NCBI RefSeq assembly: GCF_021650935.1
Contig: NZ_CP091244.1
Span: 558,001-622,000, forward strand
DNA: 64,000 nt
Direction: 5' to 3'
From: Thiothrix winogradskyi
GTDB taxonomy: Bacteria; Pseudomonadota; Gammaproteobacteria; Thiotrichales; Thiotrichaceae
Made by a program: the position numbers and the translations under genes. Under the pieces are notes generated by a model. That model saw nothing but the letters and a program-made list of their open reading frames with translations. It had not been told where the DNA came from and did no database searches. Shown in pieces: positions 53,262 to 62,081 of the stretch; position 1 is the stretch's first letter; each line of letters begins with the position of its first letter.

Positions 53262-54527
53262 CTAGAACGCCTGCAAATAAGTTCCTGAGCCTTGTTTCAC
53301 GACCGCATACCGTTGCGTGCCATCGCTGTTGAAGAACGCGAATTGCGGAATCACGGGATCGCCGCTGTTATCCAAATCCATCTCGCTGAGCTTTTTTTCT
53401 TCGCTCAAGACAAGTTGTGGTGTGCTGTAGGTTTTCAGGCGGTAATCCGAACCCGTGCCGGTAATGCCCTTGTCCAGAATGACCACAAATTTCCCCGCTT
53501 CCTGCGAATGGTCAGCGTGCAGCAGCGTGGTGGTTGGATCGTTATCGTTGTCCGACACGCTGCGCTGGTAGAGCATGTCTTGGTCTTGCGTGGTCGCCGT
53601 GCGGAACAGGGTTTCGCCCGCCGTCAGGATGTAAGCATCGTCTTCGGTGAGCCACGGCCCTTTGCCTGCTGCACCACCGATGTCGTAATCGCCGTTATAC
53701 GGGGAATCATACAACCCGACTGGCGGGGCGGTGCTCACATCCGCTTTGATCAGATCGACGGGGAGTGTGCCTTTGTCGAACAGGTAAAGTGCATTCAAAC
53801 TGGGAGCCAATTGCAGGTAGGAACTACCCATTTGCACCACCGACAGGCTGGATTCGACTGCACCCGTGCTTAGATTAATCGACTTTAGTGCCCCCCACAG
53901 GTCGTTACTCTGCGGCGTGGCATAGGCAATACCTCTGGCATCGAGGGCAATATCAAAAATATCCAGACTGAGGTTATTGTAAAAATCCAGCACGCTGGCG
54001 GTTTGCAAATTCACGTGCGTTACCGCGTTCTTGTGTCCGACGACAGCGGTTTTCCCATCCGGGCTGATGGCTAAGCTGGTGGGGGTAAGGTTCAAGACGA
54101 CGGCTTGTTGTTCACCACTGGCTGGATTAATGATATTCAAGGCATTATCGGGTGAGGAACTGACGGTGATTAAGCGTTCCAATGCATCGCTATAGGCTGC
54201 ATCCACAGCATTGCGTGTCAGCAAACGGAAAGTGTTGCCGGTGTCTGAGGTGTTACCGGTATTGTCTTCGCCGGAGGTTGTGCCACCGGTCGTACCCCCG
54301 GTTGCTGTGCCACCACCGGTTGAGGTGGATGAACCGCCAGTCGTGCCGGTGGATGTACCGGTATTGCCACCTGTTGAGGTGCCAGTCCCCGTGTTTGTCG
54401 TCGTGCCATTGTTGCCACCGCTTGTGGTCGTCGTTGCCGGTATGGATAGCGAAGCACCGGTTCCGCCGCCACAAGCGACCAGTACGCTAGACATCAGCAT
54501 GACTGGAATGATATTGCTCACATGCAT
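53262..54527 (-). CDS. Lipoprotein paralogue with beta-propeller-like domain
   Basis: The 421-residue protein has a lipobox (SSVLVAC), a long low-complexity Thr/Gly/Asn linker (residues about 25-95), and a propeller-like domain matching the C-terminus of the neighbouring lipoprotein: TPTSLAISPDGKTAVVGHKN, ITVSSSPDNALNIINPASGE and FFNSDGTQRYAVVKQGSGTY. It lacks the PKD-like domain. The gene lies 37 bp upstream of its larger paralogue and is probably co-transcribed with it, giving a duplication within one operon. Confidence 0.85.
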   Translation of the reverse strand: MHVSNIIPVMLMSSVLVACGGGTGASLSIPATTTTSGGNNGTTTNTGTGTSTGGNTGTSTGTTGGSSTSTGGGTATGGTTGGTTSGEDNTGNTSDTGNTFRLLTRNAVDAAYSDALERLITVSSSPDNALNIINPASGEQQAVVLNLTPTSLAISPDGKTAVVGHKNAVTHVNLQTASVLDFYNNLSLDIFDIALDARGIAYATPQSNDLWGALKSINLSTGAVESSLSVVQMGSSYLQLAPSLNALYLFDKGTLPVDLIKADVSTAPPVGLYDSPYNGDYDIGGAAGKGPWLTEDDAYILTAGETLFRTATTQDQDMLYQRSVSDNDNDPTTTLLHADHSQEAGKFVVILDKGITGTGSDYRLKTYSTPQLVLSEEKKLSEMDLDNSGDPVIPQFAFFNSDGTQRYAVVKQGSGTYLQAF

Positions 54528-54699
54528 GTAAACCTCCCATCTTGTTATTAGTGATTTTCGTCGGGAAAGACGTAGACCCCATTATAAACTAATTAGCACA
54601 ATAAATTAAAATTATAAATAAAACTGCTGGTCATGCGATAACCCACAATCATTATTGACCCTGCTATAATGTTTCCACCCCATTAGAAGGAATGCTCAC

Positions 54700-55395
54700 A
54701 TGCCCACTATTATGATTACAGGAGCCAATCGCGGCATCGGTCTGGAACTGGTTCGTCAGTACGCGGCTGACGGCTGGGAAGTGCTTGCCTGTTGCCGTTC
54801 GCCTGAAAATGCCCCCGAACTTAAGCAACTAGCGGCTGCCAATGGCAACATCAGCGTTCACCTGCTGGATGTCACCAACGCGCAACAACGCAAGGTGCTG
54901 GCTGCCCAACTGAAGGGCAAGCCCATCGACATACTCTTCAATAGCGCCGGGGTATCCGGTAGCTGGAGCGCCCAAGGTTTCGGGCATTGCCAAGCCGAGG
55001 AATGGCTGGACGTTTTGCACATTAACGTGGTGACACCAATGCTCATGATGCAAGATTTCGCCGCCAACGTTGCCCTCAGCGAGCGCAAAATCATTGCCAA
55101 TATGAGCAGCAAAATGGGCAGTATCGCGGACAACACCTCCGGTGGCAGTTACCTCTACCGTTCCAGCAAAGCTGCGTTGAATATGGTCAACAAAAGTGCA
55201 GCGCACGATTTGGCGCGTAAAGGCATTAGCGTGGTATTGCTGCATCCGGGTTGGGTACGCACGGATATGGGCGGCCCGAACGGCGAGCTATCGGTGGAAG
55301 AATCCGTGACCGCGTTGAAACGCAATTTGGCAAACGTGACCTTCGCCGATTCCGGGCGCTTGCTTGACATTGATGGCAGTACTATCCCGTGGTAA
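54700..55395 (+). CDS. Short-chain dehydrogenase/reductase
   Basis: The 231-residue SDR has the NAD(P)-binding motif GANRGIG, the strand motif LFNSAGVSG and the catalytic YRSSKAALN. It resembles C-factor-like or carbonyl-reductase-type SDRs; the substrate is unknown. An AGAAGGA-like site precedes the ATG. Its last 7 nt overlap the GTG start of the PtuA-like gene, so it may be co-translated, though SDR is not a usual Septu gene. Confidence 0.88.
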   Translation: MPTIMITGANRGIGLELVRQYAADGWEVLACCRSPENAPELKQLAAANGNISVHLLDVTNAQQRKVLAAQLKGKPIDILFNSAGVSGSWSAQGFGHCQAEEWLDVLHINVVTPMLMMQDFAANVALSERKIIANMSSKMGSIADNTSGGSYLYRSSKAALNMVNKSAAHDLARKGISVVLLHPGWVRTDMGGPNGELSVEESVTALKRNLANVTFADSGRLLDIDGSTIPW

Positions 55396-56753
55396 ATGAA
55401 TTCAAAATCAGCTCACTGGAACTGAAAAACTTCCGAGCTTTTGAAGCATTGGAGATAGATTTTCACAAGAATCTAACGGTTATCGTTGCCAAGAATGGCG
55501 TGGGTAAAACGTCAATTCTTGACGCAATTGCCATAGCATTTAGTCCTTTCGTGAAGGGATTTGATGGCGGTACTAAACTCTTTTCACGTAATGATGTTCG
55601 CAGAATTAAAGTGCGTGACACCCAGAGCAATGAGGTGGAGTTAGCTTTTGGCGGGGCTATCATCAATGTATCGGCTTACCTTTTTGGAGAAAACATTACC
55701 AAGTGGGGGCGTAAACGTCCTGCTTTGGAAAAAATGCGAGTATCGGGTAAGAATACAACCGCATTAACGCAGTTGGCGCTGCATTTACAAGAACGCATTC
55801 AGACAGAAGAAGGGGTTAGCACGCTCATGTTGCCCTTGGTTTCTTATTACGGGACGGGTAGGCTTTGGAATATAGAAGAGAGTGCTGATGTCAAATTTAA
55901 CAATACATCCCGCACGATCGGTTACGCTAACTGCCTCAAGCCAAGCTCAAATTTTGAGACGTTTGAGCAGTGGTTTACCTATTGGTCTGAAAATAAATGG
56001 CGCAATTTAGTGAAGGCGTTGCAAGCCAACAAAGAGCCAGTCGAAACGGAGTTCGATCAATACGTCAAGTCCGTTAATCGGGCGGTTAGTCTCTGTTTGA
56101 AAGTTAGTGGTTGGCAAGAAATTGACTATGATTTTGAGCGTCAAACCATTGTCGGCATCCACAAAGATCATGGACGGTTACCTATTCACTTATTGAGTGA
56201 TGGTGTGCGTAGCATGATCGCGTTGGTAGCTGATATTGCTTTTCGTGCGACAAAACTTAATCCCCATCTGGGTGCAGAAGCTTCATGTAAAACACCTGGC
56301 ATTGTTTTGATTGATGAAGTGGACATGCACCTTCACCCTGAATGGCAGCAACTTGTATTAGGGGGGCTAACGACGGCATTTCCCGAAATTCAGTTCATTG
56401 TGACTACGCATAGCCCACAGGTATTGACCACTGTGCCACCGGAATGTATCCGTGAGTTGTCGCGTGAGGGTGATAAGGTGCATGTTATTATTCCTGAGTT
56501 TTCCTTAGGGGCAGAAAGCCCTTATGTGTTGGAATCCATTCAGGGCGTACATACTCGTCCACAGCACCTTGAGATTGTGCAAGAACTTAACGAATACCAA
56601 CACCTCATTGCTGAAGACCAATGGGATACACCACGCGCAGTAGTGTTACGTGAAAAATTGAACACTTGGGGGCATGGGTTTGAGCCTGCGTTGATCAAAA
56701 TGGACATGGATATTCGGATGCGGGCTTATCGGCGTGGACAAGCAGCTAGATGA
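55389..56753 (+). CDS. ptuA: PtuA-like ABC ATPase of a Septu defence system
   Basis: The 454-residue AAA/ABC-type ATPase begins FKISSLELKNFRAFEALEID, with Walker A AKNGVGKTSIL, the signature region LLSDGVRSMIALVAD, Walker B IVLIDEVDMHLHPEWQ and the switch histidine in IVTTHSPQVL. It overlaps an HNH gene by 4 nt, the pairing seen in Septu (PtuA/PtuB), which restricts phages. The start is a GTG at 55389, giving MVNEFKISS; no better ATG is in frame. The frame is intact. Confidence 0.88.
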   Translation: MVNEFKISSLELKNFRAFEALEIDFHKNLTVIVAKNGVGKTSILDAIAIAFSPFVKGFDGGTKLFSRNDVRRIKVRDTQSNEVELAFGGAIINVSAYLFGENITKWGRKRPALEKMRVSGKNTTALTQLALHLQERIQTEEGVSTLMLPLVSYYGTGRLWNIEESADVKFNNTSRTIGYANCLKPSSNFETFEQWFTYWSENKWRNLVKALQANKEPVETEFDQYVKSVNRAVSLCLKVSGWQEIDYDFERQTIVGIHKDHGRLPIHLLSDGVRSMIALVADIAFRATKLNPHLGAEASCKTPGIVLIDEVDMHLHPEWQQLVLGGLTTAFPEIQFIVTTHSPQVLTTVPPECIRELSREGDKVHVIIPEFSLGAESPYVLESIQGVHTRPQHLEIVQELNEYQHLIAEDQWDTPRAVVLREKLNTWGHGFEPALIKMDMDIRMRAYRRGQAAR

Positions 56754-57514
56754 AAAAAGTCAATAAGTTAACTGAAATCCCAGATACTTTACGGCAATAT
56801 CAAAAAGAAAATCCCTTGGCTACATGGGAACACTTTCGTAACGAATCTAACGGTGGCTACCGTCAAGTTAAAGCGCAATTGATTGTTGATCAACGTGGCT
56901 TGTGCGCCTACTGTGAAATTGATCTACATGATGGTGCGGGTAAAGGTTTGGACGATTTTAGGGTAGAACATTTCATTCCCAAAAAACCTCATAACCCACC
57001 TCCCAACCATGCTTTGGAATGGCAAAATTTGCTAGCAACATGCTGTGGTGGAAATGTTCGTGACCTTGCCGTCAGTTCGCGTTTTACGTCTCCTGATCAT
57101 AGTTGCGATGTCCCTAAAAGTAATCACAACTGGTCAGAGACAATACTCAATCCATTGGATATTCCTGCATTTCCCCGCTTGTTTCGATTTGATGAATCAA
57201 CAGGTGAAATAATGGTCGATGAAAAGAGTTGTCCACCTGATTTACAGGATAAAGCGAGTGAAACCATTCGCTGCTTACGTTTATCTGCGCCACGGTTACA
57301 AAAGCTCCGGTTGCCAGTGTTTGAAATACTTAACGAGCAAATGCAGGATTTTGCTAACAGTGGAGTGGGTATAGAGGAAGCCGTTGCTTTGTTGGCAGAA
57401 GCACTCTTTTCCGAAGAAATCGAAATACCACTCCCAGCATTTTTCACTAGCATTCGCTGGTATTTGGGTAATGCAGTAGAAGAGCGTCTGAATGCTATCA
57501 ACTACAACGGATAA
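56750..57514 (+). CDS. ptuB: PtuB-like HNH nuclease of a Septu defence system
   Basis: The 254-residue protein has an HNH motif near residues 50-105: GLCAYCEIDLHD, VEHFIPKK and ALEWQNLLATCCGG, with the cysteines expected of a zinc-bound fold. Family TIGR02646 and PtuB proteins have this layout. The ATGA overlap with ptuA couples the two. PtuB is the nuclease that cuts DNA or tRNA when PtuA senses infection in characterised Septu systems. No mutation is seen. Confidence 0.88.
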   Translation: MKKVNKLTEIPDTLRQYQKENPLATWEHFRNESNGGYRQVKAQLIVDQRGLCAYCEIDLHDGAGKGLDDFRVEHFIPKKPHNPPPNHALEWQNLLATCCGGNVRDLAVSSRFTSPDHSCDVPKSNHNWSETILNPLDIPAFPRLFRFDESTGEIMVDEKSCPPDLQDKASETIRCLRLSAPRLQKLRLPVFEILNEQMQDFANSGVGIEEAVALLAEALFSEEIEIPLPAFFTSIRWYLGNAVEERLNAINYNG

Positions 57515-57518
57515 ATCC

Positions 57519-58055
57519 ATGAATACACCTGACAAGCAGCAACGCCTGCTGACAATTTTTGCACGCCTATTGCCCTTGGTCGATAGCGTATCCGACAAGG
57601 TGCGTTTTGCTGCCTTGTTGGGGGTGGCGCTGGATGTATGGATTTTCATCTGGTTGTTTTTCCTCAAGAGTTGGTCGCTGACCAGTGCCTTGATCGTGGC
57701 GGGCGTGGTGTTATTGCCGATTCTGGTGTTGCTGCGTTTCTGGTGGGCGTTGGAGGAGCTGAAGGATATTCCCACCATTGCCGGACAGATGCTGGATGAT
57801 GCCAAGGGTGAAATCGGTGCAACGGTGCAAGGTATCCGAGCGGGTCAGGTGCAGAAGCTGGGTTTTCTCAGTTCCGCCAAAAGTTTGTGGAGCATTGGCT
57901 CACTCGCCAGCGAAGCGCGGGAGCTGCTAGGGTCGTATATCAGCATCGGGACACTGGTGAATCCGTTCTCTTTGGTGCTGGGCGTATTGTCGCTGCTATT
58001 TGTTTTACTGTTAGTGCTTGTCAGTTTAATACTCGTTATTTTGGCATTATTCTGA
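57519..58055 (+). CDS. Hypothetical inner-membrane protein
   Basis: The 178-residue protein has hydrophobic helices at about residues 26-48, 52-73 and 140-178, the last strongly Leu/Val-rich. Between them is a soluble amphipathic stretch (MLDDAKGEIGATVQGIRAGQ). I recognise no family. I chose the ATG at 57519 (MNTPDKQQRL); the frame opens at 57492 inside ptuB. Whether it belongs to the defence pair is unclear. Confidence 0.6.
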   Translation: MNTPDKQQRLLTIFARLLPLVDSVSDKVRFAALLGVALDVWIFIWLFFLKSWSLTSALIVAGVVLLPILVLLRFWWALEELKDIPTIAGQMLDDAKGEIGATVQGIRAGQVQKLGFLSSAKSLWSIGSLASEARELLGSYISIGTLVNPFSLVLGVLSLLFVLLLVLVSLILVILALF

Positions 58056-58162
58056 CGAACGGTAGTATTTAGCCGTCAATCGGTTTTCAGCCTTAAAAAA
58101 CTAATCACAAAATCTTTTTTATATATTTTTATAAATAAAAACAAGCTGCTACCATCATAGAG

Positions 58163-59104
58163 ATGAAAGATAACGATTACCTCGCCTTAGATGGCTATTC
58201 AATGAACGTCTTCCTGACCGTACTGGAACAGGGGTCGATTGCCAGCGCCGCCGACAAGTTGGGTATTACCAAAACAGTGATTGGTAATTGCCTCACCAAA
58301 CTGCGTTCGGTATTTCACGACCCCTTATTTGTGCGTACCGGTGGGCAAGAAATTGTTGCCACCGCCCGTGCTGAAAACTTGGGGGAACGGATGCGCGTGG
58401 TTTTGTCAGAAATGCAGCAGTTAACCTCAGAACCCGTTTTCACGCCGCAAAAGGCGGTGCTGAATTTTACGGTGGGTACTAACGATTTCCAACGTGACTT
58501 GGTGCTACCTGAGTTATACCGGCAAGTAGCCAGCGAAGTGAAAGCGTTTTCCTTGCGCACAATTATTTCCGAATCCCCAGCCTTGGAATGGTTGCGCACC
58601 GGTAAAGCCGATTTATTGCTCTCCCCCATTGCCCCGGAAGGGGTAGATATTCTCCATAAGCGCTTATTCATTGACCAGCCGCGTTGCTTTTTTGATGGCA
58701 ATGCACGGGAAGCGCCACGCACGCTGGCAGATTTCCGGCAAGCACGTTATATCGGTCTGAATGTGGTAGAGGGTCAGCGTGCTGCGGTGATGGCTGCGCC
58801 GATTTCACGCGAATTGGAACAGCAAGTCGCGGTTCGTGTGCCTAATTTTTCAGAGATGGCGAGTTTCATGCGCGGCAGTGATTTACTGGCGATTGCACCG
58901 GGGATGTTACGCATGGGGGCGTTAGCGGAGTTTTCAGCCATTTCACCGCTATTCAATCTGCCCTCAATCACCATGTTTATGTTGTGGCATAAGCGGCACG
59001 AGGGCGACGCTGCCCATCAGTGGGTACGGGCGCAATTGGAGTCTGCGGTCACTAACGTGATGCAGCGTGGTAAACTCTCCAAATTTAACCTTGTCGGGGT
59101 TTAA
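58163..59104 (+). CDS. LysR-family transcriptional regulator
   Basis: The 313-residue protein has an N-terminal winged helix (VFLTVLEQGSIASAADKLGI, then TKTVIGNCLTKLR) and a substrate-binding C-terminal fold (NFTVGTNDFQRDLVLPELYR). Targets and inducer are unknown. The following mog gene lies 24 bp downstream and may be co-transcribed. Confidence 0.92.
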   Translation: MKDNDYLALDGYSMNVFLTVLEQGSIASAADKLGITKTVIGNCLTKLRSVFHDPLFVRTGGQEIVATARAENLGERMRVVLSEMQQLTSEPVFTPQKAVLNFTVGTNDFQRDLVLPELYRQVASEVKAFSLRTIISESPALEWLRTGKADLLLSPIAPEGVDILHKRLFIDQPRCFFDGNAREAPRTLADFRQARYIGLNVVEGQRAAVMAAPISRELEQQVAVRVPNFSEMASFMRGSDLLAIAPGMLRMGALAEFSAISPLFNLPSITMFMLWHKRHEGDAAHQWVRAQLESAVTNVMQRGKLSKFNLVGV

Positions 59105-59128
59105 ATAGGATCAGTAGGAGTTCCCATA

Positions 59129-59674
59129 ATGACAGCGCCTGCCCGTATTGGCATTTTGACCGTTTCTGACCGCGCCAGCCGTGGTGAATACGAAGACAAA
59201 GGTGGTCCCGCCATCCACGCATGGTTTAGCCAAGTTCTCACCAGCCCGTGGGAAGCGGTCGCGCGGGTGATCCCCGATGAACAGCCGGATATTGAAGCTG
59301 CCTTGCGTGAATTGAGTGATGTCGAAGGCTGTAGTTTGATTGTGACGACCGGCGGTACAGGGCCTGCGTTACGTGATGTAACCCCAGAAGCGACCGAAGC
59401 GGTGTGCAGCAAAATGCTGCCCGGTTTCGGTGAATTGATGCGCACCGCGTCGTTAAAATTTGTGCCAACCGCCATTTTATCACGGCAAACGGCAGGGATA
59501 CGCGGGCGCAGTTTGATCGTGAATTTGCCGGGTAAGCCTTCCGCGATTGATGATTGCTTGCAAGCGGTATTCCCGGCGATTCCGTATTGCTTGGATTTGA
59601 TTGAAGCAGCGTATCTGGAATCTGACCCTGCACAATGCAAGGCATTCCGCCCCGCTCATGCCAAACCACGTTAA
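59129..59674 (+). CDS. mog: Molybdopterin adenylyltransferase
   Basis: Mog adenylates molybdopterin before molybdenum insertion. The 181-residue protein has the MogA/MoaB pattern: RIGILTVSDRASRGEYEDKG, the loop LIVTTGGTGPALRDVTPEAT and LIVNLPGKPSAIDDC. An AGGAG site lies about 9 nt before the ATG. No molybdopterin synthesis genes are adjacent. Confidence 0.93.
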   Translation: MTAPARIGILTVSDRASRGEYEDKGGPAIHAWFSQVLTSPWEAVARVIPDEQPDIEAALRELSDVEGCSLIVTTGGTGPALRDVTPEATEAVCSKMLPGFGELMRTASLKFVPTAILSRQTAGIRGRSLIVNLPGKPSAIDDCLQAVFPAIPYCLDLIEAAYLESDPAQCKAFRPAHAKPR

Positions 59675-59690
59675 TCGCAATAAAATATGC

Positions 59691-59718
59691 TTGACTTTAG
59701 TAACACGGCAGCTACACT
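59691..59718 (+). promoter_or_regulatory. Sigma-70-type promoter of the rtcB leader
   Basis: TTGACT (59691-59696) and TACACT (59713-59718) are separated by 16 bp, a good sigma-70 match. It would start a transcript near 59725 that runs through the leader ORF and the hairpin before rtcB. Confidence 0.7.
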
Positions 59719-59758
59719 TTCTCACCATTATCAATCTTATTACATGGAGACACACAAC

Positions 59759-59797
59759 ATGCTGAATGGACATATACGGAGCAATTCAATCAACTAG
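59759..59797 (+). CDS. Candidate leader peptide of rtcB, MLNGHIRSNSIN
   Basis: The 12-codon ORF has GGAGA 8 nt before its ATG and stops before the terminator-like hairpin. It has no run of a single amino acid, so it does not look like a classic amino-acid attenuator. Translation would change which hairpin forms. It is too short for any family test. Confidence 0.5.
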   Translation: MLNGHIRSNSIN

Positions 59798-59874
59798 TGT
59801 CTCCCGCGCTTGTGCCGGGGGACTGATGTCAGTCATCCGGTGTAAGAATGCGGTGCTTCGTGTGCAGCATGTCG

Positions 59875-59912
59875 AAAACCCCGGGTGGCCTAAAAACCAA
59901 CGGGGTTTTTTT
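59875..59912 (+). terminator. Terminator-like hairpin abutting the rtcB start codon
   Basis: AAAACCCCG (59875-59883) and CGGGGTTTT (59901-59909) form a 9-bp stem, with GGT/ACC extending it inside, followed by Ts up to 59912. The rtcB ATG is at 59913. The GGGG of the right arm is also the only Shine-Dalgarno-like sequence, so the hairpin could both stop transcription and hide the ribosome site. Confidence 0.75.
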
Positions 59913-61115
59913 ATGCCTATCAGTTTTATGCTCAATAAGGGCAAGGTTCCGGTCAAGATTTTTACTGACGATGTGGATAGCGGTTCGCTGACACAATTGG
60001 GAAATCTGTCGCAACTGCCCTTCATCCACAGCCACATTGCGGCGATGCCAGACGTGCATCACGGCATTGGTGCGACCGTGGGTTCGGTGATTCCCACCCG
60101 TGGCGCGATTATTCCCGCTGCCGTCGGCGTGGATATTGGTTGTGGAATGAATGCGGTACGGTTATCGCTCAAAGCTCACAACTTGCCTGACAACTTGTAC
60201 AGCATTCGCAGCGCGATTGAACAGCGCGTGCCAACCGGTTTTGATGAACACGAACGCCCCAGCATCAACGGTTCGACCCTCAATAACATGGGTAAGCACC
60301 TCGATGTGATTACCGACAAGCACCCCGGACTGGTGAAAATGTTGAAAAACTTTCACCGCCAATGGGGCAAGCAACTCGGCACACTCGGCGGCGGCAACCA
60401 TTTTATCGAGTTGTGCATCGACGAAAGTGACGACGTGTGGGTGATGCTGCATTCCGGCAGTCGCGGGGTCGGCAATGCCATCGGGCGTTATTTCATCGAA
60501 AAAGCCAAAAAGGATGTCGGGCGGGAACTTGGTCAATTGCCGGACAAAGACCTAGCCTATTTCACCGAAGGCACAAAGCATTTTGACGATTACGTGGAAG
60601 CGGTCGGTTGGGCGCAGGATTACGCCATGGTCAATCGCCGCGAAATGATGCGCTTGGTATTGGATGCGTTGCAACGCAGCAAAGCCTTGCCTGCCTTCAC
60701 CACTACCCGCGAGGCGATCAATTGCCACCACAATTACGTGCAAAAGGAAGAGCACTTCGGTGCAGAGGTCTACCTGACCCGCAAGGGCGCAATCAGTGCG
60801 CAACTGGGGCAGCTTGGCATTATTCCCGGCAGCATGGGTGCGAAATCCTACATCGTGCGCGGCTTGGGCAATGCGCAATCGTTCTGCTCGTGTTCGCACG
60901 GTGCAGGGCGACGCATGAGCCGCACCGAAGCCAAACGGCGTTTCAACACCCTCGATCTGGAAGCGCAGACCAAGGGCATCGAATGCCGCAAGGACAAAGG
61001 CGTGGTCGATGAAATTCCCGGCGCGTACAAGGACATCGACGTGGTGATGCAGAACCAAAGCGATCTGGTCGAGGTCGTACATACATTGCGTCAAGTGATT
61101 TGCGTGAAAGGCTAA
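59913..61115 (+). CDS. rtcB: RtcB-type RNA ligase
   Basis: RtcB joins 2',3'-cyclic-phosphate and 5'-OH RNA ends with GTP. The 400-residue protein has the manganese ligands: the cysteine in GVDIGCGM, histidines in GGGNHFIEL and MLHSGSRGVGN, and the guanylated histidine in SCSHGAGRRMSR. The N-terminus PISFMLNKGKVPVKIFTDDV is of the second RtcB type common in gammaproteobacteria. I chose the ATG at 59913; an upstream extension to 59766 would read through the terminator-like hairpin and is not a family feature. It is followed 12 nt later by the partner gene. Confidence 0.93.
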   Translation: MPISFMLNKGKVPVKIFTDDVDSGSLTQLGNLSQLPFIHSHIAAMPDVHHGIGATVGSVIPTRGAIIPAAVGVDIGCGMNAVRLSLKAHNLPDNLYSIRSAIEQRVPTGFDEHERPSINGSTLNNMGKHLDVITDKHPGLVKMLKNFHRQWGKQLGTLGGGNHFIELCIDESDDVWVMLHSGSRGVGNAIGRYFIEKAKKDVGRELGQLPDKDLAYFTEGTKHFDDYVEAVGWAQDYAMVNRREMMRLVLDALQRSKALPAFTTTREAINCHHNYVQKEEHFGAEVYLTRKGAISAQLGQLGIIPGSMGAKSYIVRGLGNAQSFCSCSHGAGRRMSRTEAKRRFNTLDLEAQTKGIECRKDKGVVDEIPGAYKDIDVVMQNQSDLVEVVHTLRQVICVKG

Positions 61116-61127
61116 ACGAGGTGAAAT

Positions 61128-62081
61128 ATGGAGAAAACACAAGTTGAACTGATCCGCGAATGCTTAAGCGGCAACCGCACGGTGTTTCATTACGCACCGG
61201 ACAGCTACGCGCTGCAATTGCTCAAGGACTACATCGGCAATGGCATGGGGATTGCGGCCTTGCGCCGTTCCCCTTATGCCAAATTGTTAACCAAACCGAT
61301 TGTGACGGAAGCTTTGGCTTTAGCGGGCAAAGGGCAGCTAGAACCTTGGCATCTGGAGGCGGTCATTGCGCAATACCGCGACCACAAACCGCTGAATTTC
61401 ATCCTCACGCTGGATGAATGGGGTACAGACGACAAGGACGACCGCCATTGGAAACAGACCTGCCGCACGGGTTACGACTTGGTGTTGCAACTGAATTTTG
61501 CCAATGATCACCATCAGCACCTCAAAACGCTGGTCGGTGAGGATGATGTTGCACCGTTTTCCTATCATGGGCATCCAGTGCGCAAGGATGGCACTTTGGA
61601 AACGCTGGCGTGGGCGCGGATTGATCTCGATTTCGCCAGCAACCAAGCGTTGATCGAAGAAATTCAGTCCGATTGGGTCAAAGGCGTGGGGGATAGTTAC
61701 AAAAACTATCTGTATGGCGAGGACAAGATGCAGCAATACCGCGAGGCATTGCGCCCTTACGCCAAGGTGTGGGATGAAGCGATGCTGACGGCGGCACTGT
61801 GCTTTATTCGCCGCGAACTCGGCATTCGCGACGTGTTTTACCACAGCTATGACACCGGCAATCGGCTGAAAGGTATCGAGCGTTATTACCACCTCGGCAA
61901 GCCGCCGCGTTATTTGTACACCGAATTGCCGAAAAAGTTTTGCTTCGTCCCCACCAGCGAAGCACCGGACTTCCTCAAACCTGTCCGTTATCTGCATTAC
62001 CTGCAACGCCACGGTAAAGCACAATGGTTCAAACTGCCAACACAGGATCAAGCTCATGGCAAAAAAGCAGCCGCGGCCTAG
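61128..62081 (+). CDS. Uncharacterised partner of RtcB
   Basis: The 317-residue protein starts 12 nt after the rtcB stop. It has the conserved-looking block LDFASNQALIEEIQSDWVKG, with RIDLDFAS nearby, and VPTSEAPDFLKPVRYLHYLQ near the end. It lacks a signal peptide and any domain I recognise. Close linkage to rtcB suggests a role in RNA end repair, damage sensing or regulation of the ligase. The frame is intact. Confidence 0.75.
   Translation: MEKTQVELIRECLSGNRTVFHYAPDSYALQLLKDYIGNGMGIAALRRSPYAKLLTKPIVTEALALAGKGQLEPWHLEAVIAQYRDHKPLNFILTLDEWGTDDKDDRHWKQTCRTGYDLVLQLNFANDHHQHLKTLVGEDDVAPFSYHGHPVRKDGTLETLAWARIDLDFASNQALIEEIQSDWVKGVGDSYKNYLYGEDKMQQYREALRPYAKVWDEAMLTAALCFIRRELGIRDVFYHSYDTGNRLKGIERYYHLGKPPRYLYTELPKKFCFVPTSEAPDFLKPVRYLHYLQRHGKAQWFKLPTQDQAHGKKAAAA

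Larger units (their letters stand above)
59726..59912 (+). ncRNA. Structured leader RNA upstream of rtcB, possible attenuator
   Basis: The 187-nt leader contains a 12-residue ORF with a strong ribosome-binding site, then a stem (CCGG-GACTG-ATGT-CAGTC-CCGG, about 59815-59840), and then a terminator-like hairpin ending in seven Ts immediately before the rtcB ATG. The layout resembles a translation-controlled attenuator. It could also be a separate small RNA. No known riboswitch class is recognised. Confidence 0.55.

Noticed and set aside
54240..54450. Tandem repeat array in the lipoprotein linker
   Set aside because: The repeats are degenerate Thr/Gly codons of a flexible linker, not a distinct DNA element.
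59766..59912. N-terminal extension of RtcB by 49 residues
   Set aside because: The extension reads through the terminator-like hairpin and is absent from the family.
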